Notes under the pieces: model-generated
The model's input: only the letters and a program-made list of their open reading frames with translations
The model's database searches: none
Told to the model about the DNA's origin: nothing
Translations under genes and position numbers: made by a program
Shown: positions 22,540 through 30,235 of the stretch, one piece after another
Numbering within the stretch: the first letter of the stretch is position 1
Layout: every line of letters begins with the position of its first letter
Assembly: GCA_035541655.1 (NCBI GenBank)
Contig: DATKMY010000087.1
Span: 1 to 42,042 of the forward strand
Origin: CAIWHR01 sp035541655
GTDB taxonomy: Bacteria; Pseudomonadota; Gammaproteobacteria; Burkholderiales; Casimicrobiaceae
Length of the DNA stretch: 42,042 bases
Reading direction: 5' to 3'

Positions 22540-22977
22540 ATGCGCAGCGTGAAGAAGTCGGTGCTCGTGCCGTTCTCTACAGACGCGATGTTCGAGCTCG
22601 TCGATCGCGTCGAGCTGTATCCGCAGTTCCTGCCGTGGTGCGACGCCGCGCGCACGCTGGAGACGCGCGACGACGGAAGGATCGCGCGCATCGACATCGA
22701 CTTCCACGGCGTGCGCGCGCACTTCACGACCGACAATCGCATTCGCCGCGGCGAATCGATCGTCGTCACGCTGAAGGACGGACCGTTCCGGCATCTGCAC
22801 GGCGAGTGGCGGTTCCGGGCGCTTGCCGCCGATGCTTGCAAGGTCGAGTTCGAGATCGCCTACGAGTTCGCGACGCACGTCCTCGAAAAGGCCGTCGGGC
22901 CGGTCTTCAGCCATATCGCGAACACGCTGATCGACGCGTTCGTCCATCGCGCCGAAGCGGTCTACGTGCAGCGATGA
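22540..22977 (+). CDS. ratA: RatA-like START/Coq10-domain protein
   Basis: This 145-residue polyketide-cyclase/START-fold protein has the family N-terminus KKSVLVPFSTDAMFELVDRVELYPQFLPWC and the C-terminal helix ending FSHIANTLIDAFVHRAEAVY. In E. coli RatA was reported to bind 50S subunits and block 70S formation; homology to mitochondrial Coq10 suggests a ubiquinone-related lipid-binding role, so the toxin label is uncertain. No ribosome site is obvious before the ATG at 22540. Its stop overlaps the rnfH start (ATGA), the conserved ratA-rnfH pair. Confidence 0.9.
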   Translation: MRSVKKSVLVPFSTDAMFELVDRVELYPQFLPWCDAARTLETRDDGRIARIDIDFHGVRAHFTTDNRIRRGESIVVTLKDGPFRHLHGEWRFRALAADACKVEFEIAYEFATHVLEKAVGPVFSHIANTLIDAFVHRAEAVYVQR

Positions 22978-23282
22978 AGGTCACCGTCGTCTGGGCGACC
23001 GCTTCGGTTCAGGACCTCGTCGACGTCGAGCTTCCGTCGGGGTCGAGCGTCGGCCAGGCGGTCGACCGCTCGGGGCTCGTCCGCCAGCACGGGCTCGATC
23101 CCGCGCGGCTCGGGATCGCCGTGTTCGGCCGTCGCACTGCACGCGACGCGGCGCTCGCCGAAGGCGACCGGATCGAACTCACGCGCCCGCTCGCAGTCGA
23201 CCCGAAGGCCGCGCGGATCGCGCGCGCCCGCACCGGGCCGCTCCCCAAGCCTTTGCACCGCGCCAAGCATCGGCCGAAGTGA
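22974..23282 (+). CDS. rnfH: RnfH family ubiquitin-like protein
   Basis: This 102-residue protein has a ubiquitin-like beta-grasp core (VTVVWATASVQDLVDVELPSG ... GIAVFGRRTARDAALAEGDRIELTRPL) and a short basic tail, DPKAARIARAR, typical of RnfH. The family usually sits next to ratA, as here; it was once regarded as the antitoxin, and its biochemical role is unclear. The ATG at 22974 overlaps the ratA stop. Confidence 0.92.
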   Translation: MKVTVVWATASVQDLVDVELPSGSSVGQAVDRSGLVRQHGLDPARLGIAVFGRRTARDAALAEGDRIELTRPLAVDPKAARIARARTGPLPKPLHRAKHRPK

Positions 23283-23312
23283 CGATTGCCGTCGGCCGCC
23301 GAATCGCCGACA

Positions 23313-24065
23313 ATGCCGCCCGTGCGTCCCACTCGCCTGCCCGTCTCGCCGTCCGCTCGTCGCCTTCTCGTCGCGCTCGTTGCGGCGGGCGTCGTCGGCT
23401 TTCCCGCCGCTGGCCTCGCGCAGAGCCGCGAAGACGGCGCACTTGCGGTTGCGGCGGCGACCGTCAAGGATGCAACCACCCAGGCGCTGAGCACCGCGCA
23501 GGAGCTTTCGAGCTTCGCGCTCGAGCTGATCGGTATCCGCTACAGATGGGGCGGCAACACCCCCGCCACGGGGCTCGATTGCAGCGGCCTCGTCCGCTAC
23601 GTGTTCCAGAAGGTGACCGGCGTCACGTTGCCGCGTACGGCGAAGGACATGAGCCGCCTCGGTGAAACGGTCGCCGTGCCCGACCTCCAACCCGGCGACC
23701 TCGTGTTCTTCGACACGCGCCGCTTCGCGTTCTCGCACGTCGGGATCTATCTCGGCGACAATCGCTTCGTCCATGCGCCGCGCCGCGGCCGCGAGGTCGA
23801 GGTTGCCACGCTCGACTCGTCGTTCTGGCAGAAGCGATTCAACGGCGCACGGCGGATCGTCGGCGTGCTCCCCGATCTGATGCCGCAGATCGTCGGCGAA
23901 GCGCTTGCTGCGCCGCTCGTGCCCGAGACCCACGTGACCGGCACGGTGTTGCCGTCGCCCGCGTTGTTGCGGTCGCCCGGTGTGGCAACGGAACCGGTCG
24001 CGACCTCAGTATCGTCACCCTCGGCCCGCGCCGAGGAGTCGCACCCCGACGACGCGCACCCTTAG
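23313..24065 (+). CDS. NlpC/P60 family cell-wall peptidase
   Basis: This 250-residue secreted protein has a basic N-terminus and hydrophobic core (RRLLVALVAAGVVGFPAAGLAQ), with signal peptidase I cleavage likely after AGLAQ or nearby; there is no lipobox Cys. The NlpC/P60 domain spans about 65-180 with the catalytic triad Cys90 (LDCSGLVRYVF), His142 (SHVGIYLG) and His154 (FVHAP). Such enzymes cut gamma-D-Glu-diamino acid or related bonds in peptidoglycan peptides. After the domain a Pro/Ala/Ser-rich tail of about 60 residues looks disordered. The ATG at 23313 is preferred over a TTG at 23286. It converges with the ankyrin gene. Confidence 0.9.
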   Translation: MPPVRPTRLPVSPSARRLLVALVAAGVVGFPAAGLAQSREDGALAVAAATVKDATTQALSTAQELSSFALELIGIRYRWGGNTPATGLDCSGLVRYVFQKVTGVTLPRTAKDMSRLGETVAVPDLQPGDLVFFDTRRFAFSHVGIYLGDNRFVHAPRRGREVEVATLDSSFWQKRFNGARRIVGVLPDLMPQIVGEALAAPLVPETHVTGTVLPSPALLRSPGVATEPVATSVSSPSARAEESHPDDAHP

Positions 24066-24132
24066 CGCGCGAAGCGGCGCCGAGGTCCGGCGGCCGACCT
24101 CGCCGGCCACGCGCGCGGGAGCGCCCGAGACG

Positions 24133-24864
24133 CTAGTCTTTCGCACCGGCCTTGCGCAGGTGCTCGATCGTCGCCTTTTCGCTCCCCCGCTTCGCCCAGT
24201 CGAGCGCGCTCGCGCCGGCGTCGTTGCGCACGTTGACGTCCGCGCCGCGCGCGATCAGCAGGTCGACCGTGGAGGGCTTGCCCTGCCGCACCGCCATCAT
24301 CAGCGCCGTGGTTCCATTCGGCGACCTCGCATTGATGTCGGCGCCTTCGCCGAGCAGGTACGTAACGATCGCGTCGTGGCCTCCGGTCGCCGCGTAGATC
24401 AGCGCGGTCCAGCCCTTCTGGTTGACCTCCGCACCGCGCGCCCGCAACTTCTTGACGAGGTCGAGCCGGCCGGCGATCGCAGCGGCCATGAGCGCGCTGT
24501 CCCCGACGCGACTCCGGGCGTTGACGTCGACCTTGGTTGCGAGAAGCAGGTCGAGCGTGCCGGCGTTGCCGCCGCGCGCGGCAATGACGATCGCCGGATC
24601 GCCGTTCTTGTCGACGCTGTCGGGATCGACGCCCCTCGCGAGCATCGCCTTCACTTCGGCAACGCGGTCGTTCGCAACATAGATGAAGAAATCGTCGGGC
24701 GCCGGCTCCGCAAACGCCAGGGCGGCGATTGCGCACAGGATCGCCGCGGCGAGCGCGCCGGCGTATTTGTCAACAATGTTGACAAATACGCGGCCTAGCC
24801 GCGGCCGCATCGCTCGCGCGGGGTGACTTGGGCGGGCCGGCCCATCAAGCAGGTCGTTGCGCAT
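24133..24864 (-). CDS. Ankyrin-repeat protein, probably exported
   Basis: This 243-residue protein has about five ankyrin repeats between residues 60 and 240, visible as repeats of the type G-D-A/TAL-x-x-A...G-x-x-x-xV-x-x-L/LL..GADVN. A hydrophobic segment at about 36-52 (GALAAAILCAIAALAFA) looks like a signal peptide, which would put the protein in the periplasm. In that case the N-region is unusually long, and a start at the Met of MRPRLGR (residue 19) would suit better. The ATG at 24864 has AAGGGA upstream and lies 2 bases after the tatD stop. A perfect 14-bp inverted repeat sits in the codons of residues 25-35. The binding partner is unknown. Confidence 0.82.
   Translation of the reverse strand: MRNDLLDGPARPSHPARAMRPRLGRVFVNIVDKYAGALAAAILCAIAALAFAEPAPDDFFIYVANDRVAEVKAMLARGVDPDSVDKNGDPAIVIAARGGNAGTLDLLLATKVDVNARSRVGDSALMAAAIAGRLDLVKKLRARGAEVNQKGWTALIYAATGGHDAIVTYLLGEGADINARSPNGTTALMMAVRQGKPSTVDLLIARGADVNVRNDAGASALDWAKRGSEKATIEHLRKAGAKD
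24761..24791. repeat. Perfect 14-bp inverted repeat inside the ankyrin gene's 5' end
   Basis: Arms GCGTATTTGTCAAC (24761-24774) and GTTGACAAATACGC (24778-24791) flank a 3-base AAT loop. The element is AT-rich in very GC-rich surroundings and encodes residues FVNIVDKY. The length and symmetry look like a repressor operator (a long dyad such as GntR-type regulators use) or a cruciform. It would fall in the untranslated region if the ankyrin gene used a later start. Confidence 0.65.
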
Positions 24865-24866
24865 CG

Positions 24867-25643
24867 CTATCCCTTTCCGGTTTCGACTCCGAAGAGCCTG
24901 AAGAAATTCGCGCTGGTCGCCGCCCCGATCGCCTCGACCGAAACTCCCCGCAGCCGCGCGATCTCCGCGGCGACGTGTGCGACGTAGGCCGGCTGGTTGC
25001 GCTTCCCGCGAAACGGCACCGGCGCGAGGTACGGCGAATCGGTCTCGATCAGGAGCCGATCGAGCGGAACGCGCCGCGCCACGTCTTTCAGCTCTCGCGC
25101 GTTCTTGAACGTCACGATGCCCGACATCGAGATGTGGAATCCGAGATCCAGAGCCGCGCACGCGACCTCCCACGTCTCGGTGAAGCAGTGCATGACGCCT
25201 CCCGCGTCGCGGGCGCCTTCGTCGCGCATGATCGCGAGCGTGTCGTCCGCCGAAGCGCGCGTGTGGATGATGAGCGGCTTCCCTACGTCGCGCGCCGCGC
25301 GGACATGCGTGCGAAACCGCTCGCGCTGCCACTCGAGGTCGCCGGTCGCTCGGTAGTAGTCGAGACCCGTCTCGCCGATAGCGACGACCTTCGGCCGGGC
25401 GGCCCTCTCGGCGAGATCTTCGATCGACGGCTCCGGCGTGTCGGGATAGTCGGGATGTACTCCGACCGTCGCGTAGAGGTTCGGGTGCGCGAGCGCAAGC
25501 GAGTGGACCGCAGGCCAGTCGGGAAGGTTCACCGAGATGCAGAGGGCGTGCGTGACGCGCGCAGCCGCCATTGCGGAGAGCAGCGCCGCGATCTCCGCGG
25601 CAAGCTCGGGAAAATCCAGATGACAGTGCGAATCGACGAACAT
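24867..25643 (-). CDS. tatD: TatD family metal-dependent hydrolase
   Basis: This 258-residue TIM-barrel deoxyribonuclease has metal ligands in the expected places: His6 and His8 (DSHCHLDF), Glu91 (GETGLD), His127 (IIHTR), His152 (MHCFTE) and Asp202 (ETDSPYLAP). TatD-type enzymes are 3'-5' exonucleases linked to DNA repair or quality control; exact substrates differ between paralogues (TatD, YcfH, YjjV). Its place directly after holB-pilZ resembles the YcfH position next to holB in E. coli. The ankyrin gene follows after 2 bases. Confidence 0.94.
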   Translation of the reverse strand: MFVDSHCHLDFPELAAEIAALLSAMAAARVTHALCISVNLPDWPAVHSLALAHPNLYATVGVHPDYPDTPEPSIEDLAERAARPKVVAIGETGLDYYRATGDLEWQRERFRTHVRAARDVGKPLIIHTRASADDTLAIMRDEGARDAGGVMHCFTETWEVACAALDLGFHISMSGIVTFKNARELKDVARRVPLDRLLIETDSPYLAPVPFRGKRNQPAYVAHVAAEIARLRGVSVEAIGAATSANFFRLFGVETGKG

Positions 25644-25739
25644 CGGGCGTGGGGTCTGGCCGACGGGGCAACCGCGACCCGCCCGCGCGCCTCGCCGGGC
25701 GACCTACGCGTGGCGGCGCCGCGGCGAGCCGAGCGGCCG

Positions 25740-26135
25740 CTACATCGTATGCGTGGGACGCGTCGACGCGAGCGTTTCGCCGAGGATCTGCTCGATGGTG
25801 GCGCGCGCGGTGGCGCCGGTGTCGTCCTGCGTGAACTGCACGCCAATCCCCTGCGTGCGGTTTCCCTGAACGCCTTCGGGCGTGATCCAGACGACCTTGC
25901 CCTGAACGGCGATGCGGTTCGGATCGTCCATCAGCGAGAGGAGCATGAACACTTCCTCGCCGAGCTGATACTGACGGGACGTCGGAATGAATATGCCGCC
26001 GCCCTTGAGGAACGGCATATACGCGGCGTACAGCGCGGCGCGTTCGCGGATGTTGAGCGACAGCACGCCCGGCCGCGCGCCGCCCGCGGCCATCGCCGGC
26101 GTGGCTGCGGGACCGATCGGCTTGTTTTCGGCCAT
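25740..26135 (-). CDS. PilZ domain-containing protein
   Basis: This 131-residue protein consists of a short Ala/Gly-rich head followed by one PilZ domain at about 22-125. It reads like the type IV pilus PilZ protein (SLNIRERAALYAAYMPFLKGGGIFIPTSR ... YQLGEEVFMLLSLMDDP ... GKVVWITPEG ... GIGVQF). This orthologue group generally lacks the RxxxR and D/NxSxxG residues that bind cyclic-di-GMP, and none are seen here, so nucleotide binding is doubtful. It sits between holB (3 bases away) and tatD, as pilZ does in Pseudomonas and many betaproteobacteria. A role in type IV pilus assembly is inferred from that group. Confidence 0.9.
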   Translation of the reverse strand: MAENKPIGPAATPAMAAGGARPGVLSLNIRERAALYAAYMPFLKGGGIFIPTSRQYQLGEEVFMLLSLMDDPNRIAVQGKVVWITPEGVQGNRTQGIGVQFTQDDTGATARATIEQILGETLASTRPTHTM

Positions 26136-26138
26136 CCT

Positions 26139-27176
26139 CTAGAACAATGCCTTGTAGTCGATCAACAATGCCTCGGCGACCAGTCGAGGCTGCAGCGGAT
26201 GCACGAGCAAAGCCCGGCTGCCGAGCAGCTTGCGATGATAGCGAAACAGCGCGATCGGCGCCACCTGCGACGCGAGCCGCGCGAGCGCCTCGGCGGCATC
26301 GGGATTCTGGCGCGCGGCATCGCCGGCGCGCACGCGGGCGAGATCCGACGACCACGCGATCAGCCAATCGACAGCGCGCGCGAGCCGCGCCCTGCGCTCG
26401 TCCCGTCCGCCAGCTTCGATTCGTGCGGCGAGCCCCGCGACCGACACCTCGCGGGGGCGGCCGAGCGCGGCGAGCCACGCGCTGCGCTCGCTCTGTACCG
26501 CCGGATCCGCGCACGCGAGCGCTGCGAGCGGCGCACCGCCCACCTGCGCGAGGACGAGCTTAGGCGATGCCACGCCCCGCTCCGCGAGCCAGGCGCGCGC
26601 GTCGTCCGCCGACGGAATCGGCGCCGCGAACTTGCGGCAGCGCGAGGCGATCGTCGGCGGCAAGCGCCCGAGCCGCTCGGTCACGAGCACGAGATAGGTC
26701 CCGGGCGGCGGCTCTTCGAGCGTTTTCAGCAACGCGTTGGCCGCGGCGACGTTCATCCGGTCGGCGGGCGCGATCACCGCGACCTTCGCACGCTGCCGAT
26801 GACTGCTAAGCTGCACGAATTCGGTGAGCGCGCGGATCCGGTCGATCGTGATCGTGTCGACCTCGGCGAGCGCACCCTCGCCATCGGGCGCAAGGAGTTC
26901 GACGCGCATCAGATCCGGATGCTGTCCCGCAGCCGCGTAACGGCAGCTTGGGCAGTGCCCGCAGGCAAGGCCGTCGGGACACGGCGTTTCGCACAGCAGC
27001 GCCAGCGCGAAGCCCAGCCCGAGCGCGTGCTTGCCGATGCCGTCCGGACCATGGACGAGGAGCGCGTGCGGCCACGTCGAACGCTGCGCGAGCGCCGCAC
27101 CTGCCGCCGCGAGCTGCCAAGGAAGCAGCGGCCGCCAGGGCAGTGTCGCCGGAGCCTCGTCGCGCTCGTCGGCCAT
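26139..27176 (-). CDS. holB: DNA polymerase III delta' subunit
   Basis: This 345-residue clamp-loader subunit has the P-loop-like HGPDGIGKHALG at about 42-53 and the four-Cys zinc module CETPCPDGLACGHCPSC that typifies delta'. The SRC motif (ASRCRKF) is present as well. Together with gamma/tau and delta it opens and loads the beta sliding clamp during replication. The start overlaps the tmk stop by one base (TGATG), so the two are translationally coupled. Identity is clear; the C-terminal third is poorly conserved, as usual. Confidence 0.95.
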   Translation of the reverse strand: MADERDEAPATLPWRPLLPWQLAAAGAALAQRSTWPHALLVHGPDGIGKHALGLGFALALLCETPCPDGLACGHCPSCRYAAAGQHPDLMRVELLAPDGEGALAEVDTITIDRIRALTEFVQLSSHRQRAKVAVIAPADRMNVAAANALLKTLEEPPPGTYLVLVTERLGRLPPTIASRCRKFAAPIPSADDARAWLAERGVASPKLVLAQVGGAPLAALACADPAVQSERSAWLAALGRPREVSVAGLAARIEAGGRDERRARLARAVDWLIAWSSDLARVRAGDAARQNPDAAEALARLASQVAPIALFRYHRKLLGSRALLVHPLQPRLVAEALLIDYKALF

Positions 27177-27811
27177 CACATCGCTTCCAGCACTTCGAGC
27201 TCGGCCGCGAGCACCGCGCGAACCGCGTCCAGCGGCTGCGAGCTGTCGATCACGCGGAAACGGCCGGGATCGGCGGCGGCGCGCTCGAGGTACGCCGCCC
27301 GGACGCGAACGAAGAACCCTTCCGCTTCGAGCTCGAAGCGATCGAGATCGCGGCCGGCACCGCGCGCGCGATCGAGCCGGTCGCGGGAGACTCGAGGCGC
27401 GACGTCGAACAGGAACGTCCGATCGGGCCGCGTCTCGCCGTCGATCCATTGCTCGAGCTCGCGGATGCGCGCGAGCTGCACGCCGTGCCCGCCCCCCTGG
27501 TAGGCATAGGTCGCGTCGGTGTAGCGGTCGCAAAGCACCCAGTCGCCGCGCGCGAGCGCAGGCCGGATCACCGCCTCGAGGTGCTCGCGGCGCGAGGCGA
27601 ACATCAGGAGCGCTTCGCTGTCGCGAGTCATCGCCTCGCGCAGGAGCAGCGCGCGGAGCTTCTCGCCGATCGGGGTGCCGCCCGGCTCGCGAGTCGCGAC
27701 CACCTCGTGACCGCGCGCAGCAATGCGCTCCGCGAGCCACGCATGGTGCGTGCTCTTGCCGGCACCGTCGATGCCTTCGAGAGTGATGAAGCGTCCGCGG
27801 GCTGCAGTCAT
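27176..27811 (-). CDS. tmk: Thymidylate kinase
   Basis: This 211-residue enzyme phosphorylates dTMP to dTDP. The P-loop EGIDGAGKST is at 12-21, the DR motif is seen in LCDRYTDATYAYQGGG, and the REPGGTPIGE substrate motif is at about 40-49. It lies downstream of mltG (56 bases) and overlaps holB, the standard mltG-tmk-holB order of proteobacteria. Confidence 0.97.
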   Translation of the reverse strand: MTAARGRFITLEGIDGAGKSTHHAWLAERIAARGHEVVATREPGGTPIGEKLRALLLREAMTRDSEALLMFASRREHLEAVIRPALARGDWVLCDRYTDATYAYQGGGHGVQLARIRELEQWIDGETRPDRTFLFDVAPRVSRDRLDRARGAGRDLDRFELEAEGFFVRVRAAYLERAAADPGRFRVIDSSQPLDAVRAVLAAELEVLEAM

Positions 27812-27867
27812 CGATTAGGGCTCGTGAGCGGGTCCCGGTTGCGAGTGAAGGCGGACCGCGCACGCGC

Positions 27868-28884
27868 TCATCGCAAAGCACGCTGCCCGAGTTGAAATTT
27901 TGCCACGGCGCGATTGTGGTCGGCGAGGTTCGCGGTGAATTCGCTCGTCCCGTCTCCACGCGAGACGAAGTAGAGATATGCGGTCTTCGGCGGCCGCGTC
28001 ACCGCATCGAGCGACGCCTGCCCGGGGAGCGCGATCGGCGTGGGCGGCAGCCCATCGCGCGTGTACGTGTTGTACGGCGAGTCGGTTTCGAGATCGCGCT
28101 TGCGCAAGTTGCCGTCGAAGCGGACGCCGAGCCCATAGATCACCGTTGGGTCCGATTGCAGCCGCATCCCGAGCCGCAGCCGATTGACGAACACCGATGC
28201 GACGAGCGGCCGGTCGGTGGCGTTTCCGGTCTCCTTCTCGACGATCGAGGCGAGAATGAGCGCCTCGTACGGGTCCTTGAGCGGCAGGTCCGCCGAGCGT
28301 CGCGCCCAGGCGTCGTCGAGCCGCGAGCGCATCAGCCTGAGCCCTCGCGCAAGCAGCCGGGCGTCCTTGGAGCCTTTCGCGAAGAAGTAGGTATCGGGAA
28401 AGAACCAGCCCTCGGGATTCGCGCTCGGCGCGCCGATGCGCGCCGCCATTTCGCTCGCGGGCAAATCGACGACCGACTTCGCGATCTCGGGATTCGCCTT
28501 GAGCGCTGCGACGAGATCGGCGTAGGTCGAGCCCTCGGCGACTGTCATCCCCGTCTGCGTCACATCGCCTTGGGTGAGCTTGTCGAGGAGGCGGGCGAGC
28601 GAGACGCCCTCGCTCAGCTCGTAGTTGCCCGCCTTCATCGTCCGATCTACCCGCTCGAGCCGCGCGAGCGCCACGAGTGCGTATCCGTTGGGCAGCACGT
28701 TCGCGCGCTCGAGCTCGCGCGCGACCGACTTGAGCGTCGCTCCCGGCTTCACGTCGAACGCGTAGGGAGATACCGGAAGACGGAGCGGCCGCGCGATCCA
28801 CCAGGCGCCGCCCGCGACAGCCGTCGCCGCAATCAGGATCAGGATCGCAGCGAGGCGAGCGAAGGTGCGAAGGGATCGGGACAC
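27868..28884 (-). CDS. mltG: Endolytic murein transglycosylase MltG
   Basis: This 338-residue inner-membrane protein has one N-terminal membrane segment (about 9-29), a LysM-like region, and a YceG catalytic domain. The catalytic Glu216 is in ASIVEKETGN, and the downstream MRLQSDPTVIYG and SPYNTY motifs are typical. MltG cleaves nascent glycan strands and is thought to set their length. The GTG at 28884 gives the expected short cytoplasmic N-terminus; an in-frame GTG at 28908 is an alternative, and the much longer open frame to 29313 runs through the divergent gspG. It is the first gene of mltG-tmk-holB-pilZ-tatD. Confidence 0.94.
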   Translation of the reverse strand: MSRSLRTFARLAAILILIAATAVAGGAWWIARPLRLPVSPYAFDVKPGATLKSVARELERANVLPNGYALVALARLERVDRTMKAGNYELSEGVSLARLLDKLTQGDVTQTGMTVAEGSTYADLVAALKANPEIAKSVVDLPASEMAARIGAPSANPEGWFFPDTYFFAKGSKDARLLARGLRLMRSRLDDAWARRSADLPLKDPYEALILASIVEKETGNATDRPLVASVFVNRLRLGMRLQSDPTVIYGLGVRFDGNLRKRDLETDSPYNTYTRDGLPPTPIALPGQASLDAVTRPPKTAYLYFVSRGDGTSEFTANLADHNRAVAKFQLGQRALR

Positions 28885-28941
28885 GTGCGACGCGATGTCA
28901 CGCCGCACGCGCGGCGGCGGCCGGATGCGGGCAGACGGCGG

Positions 28942-28949
28942 ATTATAAT
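28942..28949. promoter_or_regulatory. Overlapping bidirectional -10 boxes between mltG and gspG
   Basis: The sequence ATTATAAT gives TATAAT on the plus strand (28944-28949) and again on the minus strand (28947-28942). The minus-strand box is 58 bases from the mltG start. The plus-strand box ends 7 bases before the gspG ATG, which puts the predicted transcript start at or next to the start codon. Neither direction has a good -35. Confidence 0.5.
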
Positions 28950-28956
28950 TCGGCGC

Positions 28957-29400
28957 ATGAGCTCCACCCGGAATTGCCTCGCAGCGCGCGGCGGGTTCAC
29001 GCTGATCGAGGTGCTCGTCGTCATCGTGATCCTCGGCATCCTCGCCGCGCTTGTCGTTCCGCGCGTTCTCGAGCGTCCCGACGAGGCGCGCGTCGTCGCC
29101 GCGAGGAGCGACATCGCGGCGATCGTCGCAGCGCTCAAGCTCTACCGCCTCGACAACCAGCGCTATCCGACGACCGAGCAGGGCCTCGCGGCGCTCGTGC
29201 AGAAGCCGACGGTGGCGCCCATCCCGCCGAACTGGAAGCCGAACGGATATCTCGAACGGTTGCCGAAGGATCCGTGGGGCCAACCTTACCAATACCTGAA
29301 CCCGGGGCTGCACGGCGAGATCGACGTCTTCAGCTTCGGCGCCGACGGCCAGCCGGGGGGCACGGGGATCGACGCCGACGTCGGATCGTGGGACCTCTGA
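28957..29400 (+). CDS. gspG: Type II secretion major pseudopilin GspG
   Basis: This 147-residue prepilin-like protein has a 13-residue leader ending in Gly, then the methylated N-terminus FTLIEVLVVIVILGILAALVVP with Glu at mature position 5. The globular part contains the family motifs KLYRLDNQRYPTTEQGLAALV and the calcium-binding C-terminal loop ending GIDADVGSWDL. GspG polymerises into the pseudopilus that pushes folded proteins through the GspD secretin. The gene opens a run of overlapping gsp genes. No ribosome site is seen before the ATG and the TATAAT lies almost on top of it. Confidence 0.97.
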   Translation: MSSTRNCLAARGGFTLIEVLVVIVILGILAALVVPRVLERPDEARVVAARSDIAAIVAALKLYRLDNQRYPTTEQGLAALVQKPTVAPIPPNWKPNGYLERLPKDPWGQPYQYLNPGLHGEIDVFSFGADGQPGGTGIDADVGSWDL

Positions 29401-29888
29401 TGCCCGCGCGATCGCGCGCGGGCTACACGCTGATCGAAGTGCTGGCGGTCATCGCGGTGATTGCTATCGCTTCGGGACTGGTCGCCGTCAACCTCGAGGG
29501 CGACGACCGCAAGGGCGTCGAGCGCGAAGCGTCGCGCCTCGCCGGTGCGCTCGAGCATGCCGCCGCTCTGGCCCAGTGGCGCAGCGAAACGCTCGGATTC
29601 TCCGCCGACGGCCCGGGTTACCGCTTCTGGCGCCGCGGAGCCGACAATCGCTGGACCGCGGTGCGCGACGAGGAGGTTCTCGCTGCGCGCACGCTGCCGG
29701 CGCAGTGGTCGGTGTCGTCGATCTCGTACTCGGGCGCGCCTGTTGCCGGCAACGTGATCGTTCCCTTCCGCCCGAGCGGGCGCAACGAGCCCTACGTGCT
29801 CGCGCTTTCCTCTCCCGCATGGACATTCGTAGTCGCCGGCGATCCGTTGAACCGCGTGCAGGTCGCGGCTCCGACGGCTTCACGCTAG
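29400..29888 (+). CDS. gspH: Type II secretion minor pseudopilin GspH
   Basis: This 162-residue protein has an 8-residue prepilin leader (MPARSRAG) followed by YTLIEVLAVIAVIAIASGLV, with Glu at position 5. The remainder is a GspH-like beta-rich globular domain (ALEHAAALAQWRSETLGFSADGPGYRF). GspH is a minor pseudopilin that connects the tip to the GspG fibre. The ATG overlaps the gspG stop by one base, and the 3' end overlaps gspI by 70 bases. Confidence 0.93.
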   Translation: MPARSRAGYTLIEVLAVIAVIAIASGLVAVNLEGDDRKGVEREASRLAGALEHAAALAQWRSETLGFSADGPGYRFWRRGADNRWTAVRDEEVLAARTLPAQWSVSSISYSGAPVAGNVIVPFRPSGRNEPYVLALSSPAWTFVVAGDPLNRVQVAAPTASR

Positions 29889-30235
29889 TCGAGATCCTGG
29901 TCGCGCTAGCGATCCTCGCCGTGGCGCTGTCCGCGGGGATGCGGGCGGTCGCGCAGTCCGCCGACGGCGCGACGCTGCTAAAGCATCGCACGCTTGCGCT
30001 CTGGGTCGCCCAGAACCGCCTCGCCGCCGCGCAACTCGAGACGCCGTGGCCCGGGCTGGGTTCGCGCAACGGCGACGACGTGCAGGCCGGCGTGAGCTTC
30101 GTCTGGCGCGAGAACATCTCCGGCACGCCGAACCCGGCGTTTCGGAAGATCGACATCATCGTGGCGGACGCGGCGCAGCCCGACTACGCGCTCGCGCAGC
30201 TTTCCGGTTATCTCGGGCAGACGACTGCGCCATGA
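29819..30235 (+). CDS. gspI: Type II secretion minor pseudopilin GspI
   Basis: This 138-residue protein has a 20-residue leader and the prepilin peptidase site G/FTLVEILVALAILAVALSAG. The motif LWVAQNRLAAAQLE is typical of GspI. It forms the pseudopilus tip with GspJ and GspK. The leader is long, and the first 70 bases lie inside gspH in another frame; no later start gives a proper prepilin leader, so ATG 29819 is kept. The stop overlaps the gspJ start (ATGA). Confidence 0.92.
   Translation: MDIRSRRRSVEPRAGRGSDGFTLVEILVALAILAVALSAGMRAVAQSADGATLLKHRTLALWVAQNRLAAAQLETPWPGLGSRNGDDVQAGVSFVWRENISGTPNPAFRKIDIIVADAAQPDYALAQLSGYLGQTTAP

Noticed and set aside
22540..23282. ratA-rnfH as a toxin-antitoxin system
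   Set aside because: The pair is conserved core genome, RatA is a Coq10/START-fold protein, and the antitoxin role of RnfH is unsupported.
24828..27503. 891-codon open frame opposite tatD, pilZ, holB and part of tmk
   Set aside because: It spans four well-supported genes on the opposite strand, a typical GC-skewed third-position artefact.
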